Shown: piece by piece, positions 17,834 to 27,088 of the stretch
Position numbering within the stretch: the first letter of the stretch is position 1
Layout of the letters: every line of letters begins with the position of its first letter
Assembly: GCA_001915545.1 (NCBI GenBank)
Contig: MNQS01000121.1
Span: 1 to 39,336 of the forward strand
Length of the DNA stretch: 39,336 bases
Reading direction: 5' to 3'
From: Bacteroides sp. 43_108
GTDB taxonomy: Bacteria; Bacteroidota; Bacteroidia; Bacteroidales; Bacteroidaceae
The notes under the pieces: generated by a model
What the model was told of the DNA's origin: nothing
What the model saw: only the letters and a program-made list of their open reading frames with translations
Database searches by the model: none
Made by a program: the position numbers and the translations under genes

Positions 17834-17841
17834 CAAAGTTA
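17834..17841 (-). promoter_or_regulatory. Bacteroidetes -7 box upstream of dnaN
   Basis: The minus strand reads TAACTTTG, a full match to TAnnTTTG, about 115 nt before the dnaN start. No clear TTTG -33 element was found at 19-21 nt. Confidence 0.45.
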
Positions 17842-17931
17842 TGAATTGTTTTGTAACTAGAGTAAAAAAACGTTTTAAAATTAGTTTTGTCAGATTGAAA
17901 GTTGTACTTTCGCAGTCAAAATAAATTTATT

Positions 17932-18315
17932 ATGGAATTAGCAGGAAAGATAATAGCAGTGCTCGAGCCAAAGAGCGGAATATCCAAGGCGACAGGTAAT
18001 GAATGGAAAACTCAGGATTATGTCCTTGAGACCCACGAGCAGTATCCGCGCCGCATGTGCTTCAACGTGTTCGGTGCAGACAAAATTGCACAGATGAACA
18101 TTCAGGTTGGCGAAGAACTCAATGTTTTCTTCGATATAGATGCACATGAATACCAGGGACGTTGGTTCAACAACATACGTGCGTGGAAAGTTGACAGAGT
18201 ACAAAGCGGTGCACCTGCACCACAGGCTCCAATACAGCCTCCTTTCCCAGAGGCGGCGCCTTCAGCACCGGCAGATTTCTCTTCTACAGATCCTGCCGAC
18301 GATCTTCCTTTCTGA
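17932..18315 (+). CDS. DUF3127 family protein with SSB-like acidic tip
   Basis: This 127-residue protein starts at ATG 17932; an upstream in-frame start at 17902 would add residues unlike the family opening MELAGKIIAVLEPKSG. Residues 1-90 form the small OB-like DUF3127 domain (WKTQDYVLETHEQYPRRMCF, GEELNVFFDIDAHEYQGRWF). The rest is a Pro/Ala-rich linker ending in DPADDLPF, very like the acidic C-terminal tip of single-stranded DNA-binding proteins (DDDIPF in E. coli SSB). The gene is divergent from dnaN, which fits a DNA-metabolism role, but no function has been shown for the family. Confidence 0.85.
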   Translation: MELAGKIIAVLEPKSGISKATGNEWKTQDYVLETHEQYPRRMCFNVFGADKIAQMNIQVGEELNVFFDIDAHEYQGRWFNNIRAWKVDRVQSGAPAPQAPIQPPFPEAAPSAPADFSSTDPADDLPF

Positions 18316-18357
18316 TTGTATTCGTTGCGAGATTTTTCGTCATACAATATCTTATAC

Positions 18358-18413
18358 AACTGCATCTCCGCAGAGCTTCATTATGCGAGCTCATACGGAG
18401 ATGCAGTTTTTTG
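18358..18413. terminator. Terminator after the DUF3127 gene
   Basis: AACTGCATCTCCG (18358-18370) pairs with CGGAGATGCAGTT (18396-18408), followed by a T-run (18407-18412). The strand with the T-run is plus, so it serves the DUF3127 gene. Confidence 0.85.
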
Positions 18414-18464
18414 TTTTGCTCTATTTGTGGCTTAGGTGCATCCCTGTGATAGCATTTTTATATC

Positions 18465-18512
18465 AAAAGCCCCGCATGCGTGGACCAATATATGTCCGGC
18501 ATGCGGGGCTTT
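18465..18512. terminator. Terminator after rho (convergent side)
   Basis: AAAGCCCCGCATGC (18466-18479) pairs with GCATGCGGGGCTTT (18499-18512). It lies 33 nt past the rho stop on the minus strand, where the stem is followed by TGATATAAAAATG. It is a second strong hairpin between the convergent DUF3127 and rho genes. Confidence 0.8.
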
Positions 18513-18544
18513 GTTGTATAGATTTTTGTCTTCAAATCTTTTTC

Positions 18545-20536
18545 TCAGCTGTTCATTGTCAGGAGGAATTCCTCGTTGTTCTTTGTCTTGTCGAGTCTGT
18601 CTTTCACGAGAGTCATAGCCTCCATAGGAGTCATATCTGCAATATGCTTGCGCAGAACCCACATTCTGTTCAGAGTCAACTGATCCTGAAGCAGGTCGTC
18701 GCGTCGTGTGCTCGAAGCATTTATGTTTACAGCAGGGAATACACGCTTGTTTGCCAGTGAGCGGTCCAACTGGAGTTCCATGTTTCCTGTACCCTTGAAC
18801 TCTTCGAATATCACTTCGTCCATCTTGCTTCCGGTGTCAATAAGTGCTGTTGCTATTATTGTGAGCGAACCGCCGCCTTCAATATTTCTGGCAGCACCGA
18901 AGAAGCGTTTAGGCTTGTGCAGGGCATTTGCGTCAACACCACCCGACAACACTTTACCTGATGCTGGGCTCACTGTGTTGTATGCACGTGCAAGACGTGT
19001 AATTGAGTCGAGGAATATTACTACGTCGTGTCCGCATTCAACCATGCGCTTTGCCTTTTCAAGAACGATTCCTGCAATCTTCACGTGATTTTCTGCAGGA
19101 GCATCGAATGTTGAAGCAATCACTTCTGCATTCACCGTTCTAGCCATATCCGTAACTTCCTCAGGACGTTCGTCAATGAGGAGCATTATCAGGTAAGCCT
19201 CCGGATGATTGGTTGCAATAGCGTTTGCAATGTCCTTCATCAATATTGTCTTACCGGTCTTTGGCTGTGCCACAATCAGTGCACGCTGTCCTTTTCCTAT
19301 AGGTGAGAACAGGTCTACCACTCTAGCCGACATGTTGTCGTTTATACCTTTGCAGAGAGTGAATTTTTCGTCAGGGAAGAGTGGGGTGAGGTATTCAAAC
19401 GGAACTCTGTCTCTTACAATTGAAGGGTCGCATCCGTTGATTTTGTTTACTTTCACGAGCGGGAAGAATTTTTCACCTTCCTTCGGAGGACGAATTGTTC
19501 CTTCAACCACGTCGCCAGTCTTCAGACCGAAATGCTTAACCTGCGACTGGCTTACGTATATGTCGTCAGGCGAAGGCATATAGTTGTAGTCAGAACTTCT
19601 CAGGAATCCGTAACCATCCATGATTTCCAATACACCCGAACCTGTAAGAATGTCGCTGAAGTCGTATGCCTTTTCTTTCTGGAATCTGTCCTGTTGCAGC
19701 ATGTTCATCTGCATGTCCTCGTCCTCGTCAGCACTGCGGTCGTCAGTTTTGTTGAAGAGCGAGAGTGATGAAGAACCGGCGATTTCTTCGTTCGGAATGT
19801 CTTCAAGAATTATGAAGTCTGATCCGTCGTCGAAGACATCTCCTCCAAGCGGAGCCTTGTTTGTGAGCAATTCTTTTGGATGTTCGTTTATCTGATTTGC
19901 GAAAACCTCTTCAGGAACCATGCTTGTCTGTTCTTCAGTGTTTTCGTCTTTATTTTCAGGTTCTTGTGCCTCTGCTGTTCCTTCTGGCAGATTGTCTGTA
20001 TTTACCCCAATGTTTTCAGTGTTTTCAGCTTCTTCTTTTTCAGCATTTTCCATTCTGGCCTTTTCCTCTGCCGCCTCTCTTTCCAGAGTTTTCTTGTTTT
20101 TTGTGCCCGGCTTGCGTCCTCTCTTCTTTGGAGCTTGTTCTTCCTCTTTTGGAGCTTCTTCCTTTTCGGTTTCGTTGTCTTCGAAGCTTGATTTGAACAA
20201 TGACGGTGCGTCGAGCGACATCATCATTTTATCTATATCTTCGCTGTCTGAGAATATTGGATCTTCTCTGACAACTTTCATCGGTTTGTCTATTTTTTGT
20301 GCCTCCATCTGGTTGGCTGTATACACCCTGTCTACGTTTTTAAGGCTAATGCGTGAACGTTTGTGGACAGGCTTTTCTGCCCCCTTCGATGTGGCGTATG
20401 CCATGGCCTGTTCGTCCAATATCTTGAATATCAGCTCGTTTTTGTCCTGTGAGCCTCCGTCAGCGATGCCCAATTCTTCAGCTATTTTCTGAAGCTCAGG
20501 CATTTCTTTCTCATTAAGCTGGTTTTTAGTGTACAT
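18545..20536 (-). CDS. rho: Transcription termination factor Rho with long disordered insert
   Basis: This 663-residue hexameric RNA helicase terminates transcription. Residues 1-45 are the Rho N-terminal helical domain. Residues about 290-370 are the RNA-binding cold-shock-like domain ([19 protein letters not shown]). The motor has Walker A AQPKTGKT (423-430) and Walker [17 protein letters not shown] (505-520). Between them, about 85-285 is a low-complexity acidic insert rich in E, N and K with a [13 protein letters not shown] patch. E. coli Rho is about 419 residues, so the insert accounts for the size. In Bacteroides thetaiotaomicron a disordered Rho region has been linked to condensate formation and gut fitness; whether this insert behaves likewise is inference. 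Confidence 0.97.
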   Translation of the reverse strand: MYTKNQLNEKEMPELQKIAEELGIADGGSQDKNELIFKILDEQAMAYATSKGAEKPVHKRSRISLKNVDRVYTANQMEAQKIDKPMKVVREDPIFSDSEDIDKMMMSLDAPSLFKSSFEDNETEKEEAPKEEEQAPKKRGRKPGTKNKKTLEREAAEEKARMENAEKEEAENTENIGVNTDNLPEGTAEAQEPENKDENTEEQTSMVPEEVFANQINEHPKELLTNKAPLGGDVFDDGSDFIILEDIPNEEIAGSSSLSLFNKTDDRSADEDEDMQMNMLQQDRFQKEKAYDFSDILTGSGVLEIMDGYGFLRSSDYNYMPSPDDIYVSQSQVKHFGLKTGDVVEGTIRPPKEGEKFFPLVKVNKINGCDPSIVRDRVPFEYLTPLFPDEKFTLCKGINDNMSARVVDLFSPIGKGQRALIVAQPKTGKTILMKDIANAIATNHPEAYLIMLLIDERPEEVTDMARTVNAEVIASTFDAPAENHVKIAGIVLEKAKRMVECGHDVVIFLDSITRLARAYNTVSPASGKVLSGGVDANALHKPKRFFGAARNIEGGGSLTIIATALIDTGSKMDEVIFEEFKGTGNMELQLDRSLANKRVFPAVNINASSTRRDDLLQDQLTLNRMWVLRKHIADMTPMEAMTLVKDRLDKTKNNEEFLLTMNS

Positions 20537-20830
20537 AGAATATTATTTAGTATTGCACAAAGACATATATGTTTGAAATGAACACTGTCATAAATAGTAG
20601 TGTGTTCAGTTCATAAAGTCTTTTGTGGAATATTTGTTTACTTGAATTGTATTCGGTGGAAAAATAACAGTTCAGACATGTGCTGTCTGAATTCTGTGCA
20701 AAAATAATAATTATAATTTATTTTCTTGTTATCGTATTTGAAAAAACTGATTGGCAGGTATGTATTTTTTTGACATATCTGCGTTTCTTTTCATAGTTTG
20801 AGTTTTTCGTGATTCTGTATTTTTCCGATT

Positions 20831-21244
20831 TTATTCTCCGATGACAGTTGCGACGATTTTTCGTGCACCCCCATATTCGCGGAATTCACACAAATATATA
20901 CCCTGCCAGGTACCCAGATTGATGCGTCCCTCTGTGATAGGCAGTGTAATCGAAAGTCCTGTCAGTATGCTTTTGGCATGTGCCGGCATATCGTCGTCTC
21001 CCTCTAGCGTGTGTCTATAGAACGGTTCGCGTTCCTTTACAAGTTTGTCGAATATGTTTTTCAGGTCTGCTCTCACGTCCGGATCGGCATTCTCGTTCAC
21101 TGTCAGCGCCGCACTTGTGTGCTTTATGAAAAGGTGCAGAATACCGGTCTTTGGCAGTTCCGGCAGTTTTGAACTGATTTCGCCGGTCACCAGGTGAATG
21201 CCCTGGGTTCTCGGCGATAATGAAAATTCTGTCTGTCTTACCAT
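20831..21244 (-). CDS. YjbQ / UPF0047 family protein
   Basis: This 137-residue protein matches the YjbQ (UPF0047) family: HLFIKHTSAALTVNENAD, a HTLEGDDDMPAHAKS segment with conserved His and acidic residues, and the ending INLGTWQGIYLCEFR. Members are annotated as secondary thiamine-phosphate synthase enzymes because one can replace ThiE weakly; the true role is unclear. It lies 26 nt downstream of engB and is probably co-transcribed. The 294-nt interval to rho (20537-20830) holds AT-rich sequence with only weak promoter-like boxes. Confidence 0.9.
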   Translation of the reverse strand: MVRQTEFSLSPRTQGIHLVTGEISSKLPELPKTGILHLFIKHTSAALTVNENADPDVRADLKNIFDKLVKEREPFYRHTLEGDDDMPAHAKSILTGLSITLPITEGRINLGTWQGIYLCEFREYGGARKIVATVIGE

Positions 21245-21270
21245 ATTGTATTTATATGATATTGTTTAAT

Positions 21271-21906
21271 TCACTCTTCGTTCTGAGTCACGTTTTCTCC
21301 TTTTTTCAGACTTCTGTTTATTTCGTCTATATAGTCCAGTATTTCATCTCGTCCGGCCTTTGTTTCAGAGCTGGTGATGAAATATCTCGGCAGTTCCTCC
21401 CACTGTTCCTTTATAGTGTCCAGATATTTGTCTACAGCCTGCTTCTGCTTGCTGAATGTCAGCTTGTCGGCCTTTGTGAAGACAATGACGAACGGCACAC
21501 CGTTCTCTCCAAGAAATTCCATGAAGTCGAGGTCTTTCTTCTGAGGTTCGTGTCTGATGTCAATCAGCACGAAAAGACATGTCATCTGCATTCGGTCGAG
21601 CACATAGTGGTTTATCAGGTTTGCCAGCTTGTCCATTTCCCTCTTGCCTCTCTGTGCAAATCCGTATCCGGGCAAGTCCACCAGAAACCATGAGTCGTTT
21701 ATCAGGAAGTGGTTTATGAGCATTGTCTTTCCCGGCGTCGATGATGTCATTGCCAGCTTGTTCCTTCCTGTGAGCATATTTATCAGGCTCGACTTTCCCA
21801 CGTTCGAACGTCCGATGAAAGCATATTCTGGAATATCTGTTTTCGGACACATATCGGCTCTCGGACTGCTCGTCTTGAATTCAGCTGTCTTTATTATCAT
21901 TGTCAT
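21271..21906 (-). CDS. engB: Ribosome biogenesis GTPase EngB (YihA/YsxC)
   Basis: This 211-residue GTPase helps assemble the large ribosomal subunit. G1 is [13 protein letters not shown]3 is DLPGYG, G4 is TKAD and the G5 region is SSETKAG, in the spacing of EngB (KRVNHY-type switch region here [11 protein letters not shown]). Length is typical. It starts 49 nt after the ABC-F gene and lies 26 nt before yjbQ. Confidence 0.96.
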   Translation of the reverse strand: MTMIIKTAEFKTSSPRADMCPKTDIPEYAFIGRSNVGKSSLINMLTGRNKLAMTSSTPGKTMLINHFLINDSWFLVDLPGYGFAQRGKREMDKLANLINHYVLDRMQMTCLFVLIDIRHEPQKKDLDFMEFLGENGVPFVIVFTKADKLTFSKQKQAVDKYLDTIKEQWEELPRYFITSSETKAGRDEILDYIDEINRSLKKGENVTQNEE

Positions 21907-21955
21907 ATCAGTATTGTTTCGTTATTCATTCTTTTTCTCACTCATTCTTATTTTC

Positions 21956-23836
21956 CTATGCCAGTTCGCTCAGTTCCAGCCACCTCATCGACTTTTCATC
22001 AAGCTCGTCGTTCAGTTTCGGCAGTCTTACCGACAGTTCTGTTATTCTGTCCACATCGCACGTACCGCCGTTTAGCTCGTTTTCAATAGACTGTTTTTCT
22101 GCTTCCAGAGCTTCTATGTCTTTTTCGAGCTGAGCCATTTCTGTTTTTTCCTTATATGTCAGTTTTCTTTTCGAGTCGTCTCTGGTTTTCTGTGGTTGAG
22201 GTTTCTGGCTGTTCTTCTTGGCTGTATCGCTGTCAGTCGGCTTGTCGGCCAGGCTCTTCCACTCCCTGTATTGAGTGTAGTTGCCCGGGAAGTCGCGTAT
22301 GCTGCCTTCGCCTTCAAACACCAGCAGATGGTCCACCACCTTGTCCATGAAATATCTGTCGTGGCTTACGATTATCACACAGCCCTTGAAATTCATCAGA
22401 TATTCTTCAAGAATCTGCAACGTTACGATGTCCAAGTCGTTCGTCGGCTCGTCCAGCACAAGGAAATTCGGATTTCGCATAAGTACCGTACACAAGTACA
22501 GCCTGCGTCTTTCTCCTCCGCTCAGCTTGTATATGTAGCTGTATTGTTCTTCCGGCTCGAACAGAAAGTGCTGCAGGAATTGTCCGGCACTCAGTTTCTC
22601 CCCGTTGCCCATATCCACATATTCGGCAATTTCTCTCACAGCATCAATGACTTTCATGTCGTTGTTGAACTTCATGCCTTCCTGCGAATAGTAGCCGAAT
22701 TTCACCGTCGTACCAATGTCGAATGTTCCGCTGTCCACCGGCTCCAGCCCGAGCAGCATTTTTATGAATGTCGATTTGCCCGTACCGTTGTTGCCTATGA
22801 TGCCCAGCTTTTCATATCGCGAGAAATTGTAGCTGAAATCCTTCAGTATGCATTTGTTTCCGAATGCCTTGCACACATCCTTTGCTTCAAAAATCTTGCT
22901 TCCGATGTATGTGGCATTCATGCCCAGACGTACCTGGTTTTCGCTTATTCTCTGCTTTGCCGCTTTTTCAAGTTCATAGAATGCCTCTTCTCTGTAGCGG
23001 GCCTTGTGGCCTCGTGCCTGAGGCATCCTTCTCATCCATTCCAGCTCTGTTCTGTACAGGTTGTTCGCCTTCTGTATGGCTGCTTTCGTGTTCTCGATTC
23101 TTTCCTCCCTCTTCTCCAGATAGTAGCTGTAGTTGCCTTCATACGAATATATCGTAGAGTCGTCCATCTCGATTATCGAGTTGCATACCCTGTCGAGGAA
23201 GTACCTGTCGTGCGTCACCATGAGCAGGCTCATAGGCGTACGTTTCAGATATTTTTCCAGCCATTCAATCATGTCCAGATCCAGATGGTTTGTCGGCTCG
23301 TCCAGAATCAGCAGGTCTGGTTCTGTGATGATGGCGTTTGCCAGTGCGATACGTTTCACCTGTCCTCCGGACATGTGGCCTATCTTCTGGTTGAAATCAT
23401 TGATTTTCAGCTGCGACAGAATCTGTTTTGCGCTCTGCTCGTAGTCCCATGCCTTCAGGTGGTCCATTCTGGTCAGTATGCTGTCCAGTTCCGGATTGCC
23501 TTCCGTCTCCATGCATTTCTCGTATTCGCGTATCAGTTCTGTGATTTCGTTGCCGTGCCAGAAACAGGCCTCCAGCACAGTCAAATCTTCCGGATAGTGG
23601 GGAGTCTGTTCCAGATAGCTGATTTTCAGGTCGCGTCTGAATATGATGTCTCCGCCGTCGTATCCGTCCTTGCCGGCAATAATTGACAGCAATGTCGATT
23701 TGCCCGTTCCGTTTTTGGCAATGATACCGATGTGTTCACGTTCGCCGACTGTGAATGAGATATTTTCAAACAGAACCCTCTCACCGATACGTTTTGTCAG
23801 ATTCTGTACTTCTAGATATGGATTAGCTGTTGGCAT
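21956..23836 (-). CDS. ABC-F family ATPase (Uup-like)
   Basis: This 626-residue soluble protein has two ABC modules and no membrane part. Module one has IIAKNGTGKSTLL, MSGGQVKRIALANA and LLILDEPTNHLD. A linker with ERIENTKAAIQKANNLYRTE bridges to module two, which has IIGNNGTGKSTFIK, LSGGERRRLYLC and FLVLDEPTNDLD. A charged coiled-coil tail (about 545-626) is typical of the Uup/YdiF group. ABC-F proteins act on ribosomes, and Uup also affects DNA rearrangement frequency; subgroup function is not proven. Overlapping stem-loops at 23876-23931 lie about 40-95 nt upstream. Confidence 0.92.
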   Translation of the reverse strand: MPTANPYLEVQNLTKRIGERVLFENISFTVGEREHIGIIAKNGTGKSTLLSIIAGKDGYDGGDIIFRRDLKISYLEQTPHYPEDLTVLEACFWHGNEITELIREYEKCMETEGNPELDSILTRMDHLKAWDYEQSAKQILSQLKINDFNQKIGHMSGGQVKRIALANAIITEPDLLILDEPTNHLDLDMIEWLEKYLKRTPMSLLMVTHDRYFLDRVCNSIIEMDDSTIYSYEGNYSYYLEKREERIENTKAAIQKANNLYRTELEWMRRMPQARGHKARYREEAFYELEKAAKQRISENQVRLGMNATYIGSKIFEAKDVCKAFGNKCILKDFSYNFSRYEKLGIIGNNGTGKSTFIKMLLGLEPVDSGTFDIGTTVKFGYYSQEGMKFNNDMKVIDAVREIAEYVDMGNGEKLSAGQFLQHFLFEPEEQYSYIYKLSGGERRRLYLCTVLMRNPNFLVLDEPTNDLDIVTLQILEEYLMNFKGCVIIVSHDRYFMDKVVDHLLVFEGEGSIRDFPGNYTQYREWKSLADKPTDSDTAKKNSQKPQPQKTRDDSKRKLTYKEKTEMAQLEKDIEALEAEKQSIENELNGGTCDVDRITELSVRLPKLNDELDEKSMRWLELSELA

Positions 23837-23875
23837 AAGCTCTTATTCTGTCTGTTTTTATTGAGATTGTTCCTC

Positions 23876-23931
23876 ATGTGCAGACCGTATTTGTGCCTTT
23901 GATGCGGTCGTTGTTGGTGAAGTCTGCACAT
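23876..23931. repeat. Inverted repeat with alternative stems upstream of the ABC-F gene
   Basis: ATGTGCAGAC (23876-23885) pairs perfectly with GTCTGCACAT (23922-23931). A second stem, GACCG (23883-23887) with CGGTC (23905-23909), overlaps it and so competes. It could be the terminator of the symporter operon or a leader structure for the ABC-F gene; no U-run is seen. Confidence 0.5.
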
Positions 23932-24060
23932 CGGATAGGGTTGTACATCCATGTTCCTATGGCCGATTATTCCACAGGCCCTTTATATTTTATTTATTGT
24001 ACGGAAAATGGATTACGCTAACGAAGATACATTTTTTGTTTGTTTCGTGCAAGAAGTAGT

Positions 24061-25524
24061 TCAACTTTTGCATCTCTCTGCTTCCTTTTGCTTGTGTCCT
24101 GTCAACCAGAGTCCTGCAAAAGTAAGCATACCGTTGAGCATCAGAAGTTCATAGCCGAATTTGTAGCCGGTTGCAGTTGCAGTTATGTAGTCGGTTACGT
24201 AGCATACCAGCGGCGAAGCCACAGCTATGTATGGCACAGCTTTGTCCGATGCCGTGCGCTTTGTGAATATTCCGAATGCGAACAGTCCCAAAAGCGGGCC
24301 GTAAGTGTATCCGGCAAGAATGAATATGGCGTCAATCACGCTTGTGCTGTTGAGAGCTTTGAAGCTGAGGATGAAAATAACGAATATGGCCATCATTCCT
24401 ACGTGCACGATTTTTCTCGTCCTTTCTGGATTCTTTGAGAAACGGCTTCCGCTGTTTTCTATTTCCAATATGTCTACACAGAAACTTGTTGTCAGAGCCG
24501 TCATCGCAGAGTCGGCACTCGAGAATGCCGATGCTATCACACCGATGGTGAACAGCACGATGGCTGTCTGTCCCATGTATCCGTTGGCAATGAATTCGGG
24601 CAGAATGTCGTCGCTCTTTTCTGGGAGCGGTATTCCAGCCTTGGCGTAGAGCATAAGCATGAGTATACCCAATGAGAGAAACAGAAAGTTCACCGGCACG
24701 AACATCACTCCGTACGTGCACATGTCCTTCTGTGCATCCCGCAGATTGCGGCATGTCAGGTTCTTCTGCATCATGTCCTGGTCGAGTCCGGTCATGACGA
24801 TTACAATGAAAATTCCGCTCAGAAACTGCTTCCAGAAGTTTTGCTTCGAGCCCCAGTCGCCGAACTCGAACATCCTGCTGTGCGGGTCGTTCCACACCGT
24901 GTTCCATGCCTCTGCCGGACTCAGTTCGAGCATCGACATCGCCTTGACGAGTATCAGCACCAGTGCCGCAATCATGCACAGCGTCTGCAGTGTGTCGGTC
25001 CACACCAGCGAGCGTATGCCGCCTTTCCTTGTGTAGAGCCATATCAGCACCAGGGTGGCAATCACTGTTGCGGTATACGGAATGTGCAGGTCGTCAAACA
25101 CGTAGTTCTGAAGAATTATGCACACCAGATAGAGACGCGCCGCCGCTCCTGCAAATTTCGACAACAGGAAAAACGACGCTCCGGTCTTGTAGCTCGTCTT
25201 GCCGAAGCGTTTGTCAAGATAAGTATATATGGATGTCAGTCCGTAGCGGTAGTATATCGGCAACAGAATGAATGCCACGGCCGCATATCCGAATATGTAG
25301 CCTATACACATCTGCATGTACGTCATATCGGTCTTGCTGGCCATTCCCAGAACACTGATGAAGGTCACGCCGGAGAGCGATGCACCAATCATTCCGAAAG
25401 CCACCAGATACCACGGCGACTGCCTGTTGCCTCTGAAGAAGGCATCGTTGCCCCCTCTTCCCACTGCTTGCGAAATTGCAAGCAGTATGCCGAAATACAC
25501 GGCTATGGTCAGCAGTATTGTCAT
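24061..25524 (-). CDS. Sodium:solute symporter family protein
   Basis: This 487-residue membrane protein of the SSS family has about 13 predicted helices. It opens with an exported-end helix, then GNRQSPWYLVAFGMIGASLSG (the usual first-loop region), ARLYLVCIIL, GGIRSLVWTDTLQT and TGLDQDMMQKNLTCR. A later SADSAMTALTTSF segment fits the sodium-binding helix 8. The solute is not evident from sequence. It overlaps the upstream TlpA-like gene by 4 bp (ATGA), so both are translated from one message. Confidence 0.9.
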   Translation of the reverse strand: MTILLTIAVYFGILLAISQAVGRGGNDAFFRGNRQSPWYLVAFGMIGASLSGVTFISVLGMASKTDMTYMQMCIGYIFGYAAVAFILLPIYYRYGLTSIYTYLDKRFGKTSYKTGASFFLLSKFAGAAARLYLVCIILQNYVFDDLHIPYTATVIATLVLIWLYTRKGGIRSLVWTDTLQTLCMIAALVLILVKAMSMLELSPAEAWNTVWNDPHSRMFEFGDWGSKQNFWKQFLSGIFIVIVMTGLDQDMMQKNLTCRNLRDAQKDMCTYGVMFVPVNFLFLSLGILMLMLYAKAGIPLPEKSDDILPEFIANGYMGQTAIVLFTIGVIASAFSSADSAMTALTTSFCVDILEIENSGSRFSKNPERTRKIVHVGMMAIFVIFILSFKALNSTSVIDAIFILAGYTYGPLLGLFAFGIFTKRTASDKAVPYIAVASPLVCYVTDYITATATGYKFGYELLMLNGMLTFAGLWLTGHKQKEAERCKS

Positions 25525-26042
25525 TTGGCAGAAACAATCTTGTCAAGTTTCTTTGCCAGTTCTTCGCATGTCACGGCCGAACCGCATATCTTGCCGTCAG
25601 GGTCTACAATGTATAGTGTCGGAATCCACTTCAGTTCGTAGCTTTCTGAAATCGGATTTGCTTTCCATGGCTGAAGCGTCGAAATCTGAAGCCATGCGAA
25701 CTGCTCCTTTCTCAGACAGCTTTTCCATGACTCAGCCTTGTGGTCGAACGATACGCTCACAAATTCCACACCCTTCGGATGGTATGTAGCATACAGGGAT
25801 TTGACGGCTGGGAATTCGCGTCGGCAGTCGCCGCACCATGAGGCCCAGAAATCTACTACGACATATTTGCCTCTGAAGTCTGACAGATGATGCTCTTTGC
25901 CCAATGTGTCGCATGCAGTTATTTCAGGAGCTTCGGTGCCGTTTTTCAGTGTAGGCTTGTTCTGTGCACATACTTTTTCCAGTGGCATGACCATGCATAT
26001 TGCCGATATGGCAATGCAGAAAATAAGATTTTTGAGTTTCAT
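25521..26042 (-). CDS. TlpA-like thioredoxin-fold protein
   Basis: This 173-residue exported protein has a signal peptide ending near VCAQ (about residue 27) and a redoxin domain with VVVDFWASWCGDCRREFP, so the CxxC site is intact, and a cis-proline region WIPTLYIVDPDGK. Such proteins reduce disulfides or service cytochromes in the periplasm. Coupling by a 4-bp overlap to a sodium:solute symporter is an uncommon pairing and does not reveal the partner. A TATTTTTG box at 26107-26114 (minus) may be its promoter. Confidence 0.88.
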   Translation of the reverse strand: MKLKNLIFCIAISAICMVMPLEKVCAQNKPTLKNGTEAPEITACDTLGKEHHLSDFRGKYVVVDFWASWCGDCRREFPAVKSLYATYHPKGVEFVSVSFDHKAESWKSCLRKEQFAWLQISTLQPWKANPISESYELKWIPTLYIVDPDGKICGSAVTCEELAKKLDKIVSAK

Positions 26043-26144
26043 ATTCTTGTCAATGTTTTGATATTGTGTTTGCCTGGCAGTCTGTTATATGTGTCTGGCG
26101 AGCGTGCAAAAATACTCATTTTTTACGAATGCCGTCGCCGCTCC

Positions 26145-26238
26145 TTGCGCAAAAGCACAGGACACCCTGCACAAGACCGCTTCATTTTTTCTTTGTATGA
26201 AGCTTTTTTGTGCAGGGTGTCTTCTACGTTTGGCGCAA
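26145..26238. repeat. 94-bp nested palindrome upstream of the TlpA-like gene
   Basis: Three stems nest around one centre: TTGCGC (26145-26150) with GCGCAA (26233-26238), GACACCCTGCACAA (26161-26174) with TTGTGCAGGGTGTC (26208-26221), and GCTTCAT (26179-26185) with ATGAAGC (26197-26203). It can act as a terminator for the DUF2807 gene ending at 26269, but it is much longer than a terminator needs to be. Confidence 0.75.
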
Positions 26239-26268
26239 TTGTGTAGTGCGCCTATGTTTTTGCCTTGC

Positions 26269-27075
26269 TTATTTGCCTACAGTTAAGTCATCTGTTTCAA
26301 AAGTGCACATCATGTTTCCTTTGTTCTTTTTGAGTGTACCTGTTCGTCCGCTCAATTCAACAGAGCCGGCGCCAGACATTGATACAGACGTGTTGTCGCA
26401 GTCTATTTTCATATCAGTATTTCCTGCGCCGCTTATTTTAATGTCCAAGTTCTTGCATTTCACATTGCCGTTGATGTTTCCTGCGCCACTTATTCCCATA
26501 TATACATTTTCTGCACATACTATTTCTCCAGCTTTGATGTTTCCAGCTCCGCTGATATGCATTGTTACGTCCTTGTCGCATTTAATGTTGTCGGCTTTGA
26601 TTTCTCCAGCACCGCTGATATCTATTTCCATACCGTCGTTCGTGAGTTCTACGTTGCCTAAGGTTATGTCTCCGGCACCGCTGCAACTGATGTTGTTGAT
26701 GGCTGGTGAGGTTACGGTAATGCTGATTTTAGGAACATTGTTTGTGAACTTCTTCTGCTGTACACTTAGGGTGCTTCCCTCCACTTTTATGTTGTAAAGA
26801 TCAAACGCCTTTTCGTTTGTTTCCATCTTCACACTGGTCTTGCTGTCCTGTATGTATACAATATTTGCACATCCGCCGATGTCGAGTCCTGTAATATTGT
26901 CGGCTTTCAGTTCTTTCGATATAATTTCTCCGTATTTTTCAACATTTTTGCTTGGATTGCTTGTGTCTGCTGCCAATATCATACCGGCCAAACTTGCTCC
27001 TCCATTGCATGATGATGCCACCGTGCTTGCTATAAACATCAATATAGCACTTGCTGAAATAAATATTCTTTTCAT
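26269..27075 (-). CDS. DUF2807 (head GIN domain) exported protein
   Basis: This 268-residue protein has an N-terminal hydrophobic segment followed by VASSCNGG, so it is probably a lipoprotein. From about 60 on it is a single-strand beta-helix of DUF2807 (GLDIGGCANIVYIQ, ISCSGAGDITLGNVE, then repeated SGAGNI / SGAGEI turns). Members are surface or periplasmic proteins of unknown role, often beside a GntR regulator and ABC pair, as here. It begins 13 nt after the gntR stop and is the last gene of that operon. Confidence 0.85.
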   Translation of the reverse strand: MKRIFISASAILMFIASTVASSCNGGASLAGMILAADTSNPSKNVEKYGEIISKELKADNITGLDIGGCANIVYIQDSKTSVKMETNEKAFDLYNIKVEGSTLSVQQKKFTNNVPKISITVTSPAINNISCSGAGDITLGNVELTNDGMEIDISGAGEIKADNIKCDKDVTMHISGAGNIKAGEIVCAENVYMGISGAGNINGNVKCKNLDIKISGAGNTDMKIDCDNTSVSMSGAGSVELSGRTGTLKKNKGNMMCTFETDDLTVGK

Positions 27076-27088
27076 AATCCTTCAAGTC

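Noticed and set aside
17932..18315. Annotation of the DUF3127 gene as ssb
   Set aside because: The acidic tip is SSB-like but the domain lacks the SSB core pattern and fits DUF3127.
22196..23686. 496-codon open frame on the plus strand
   Set aside because: It is antisense to the ABC-F gene, whose motifs are all intact. The antisense product is Cys/His/Val-rich without any domain pattern.
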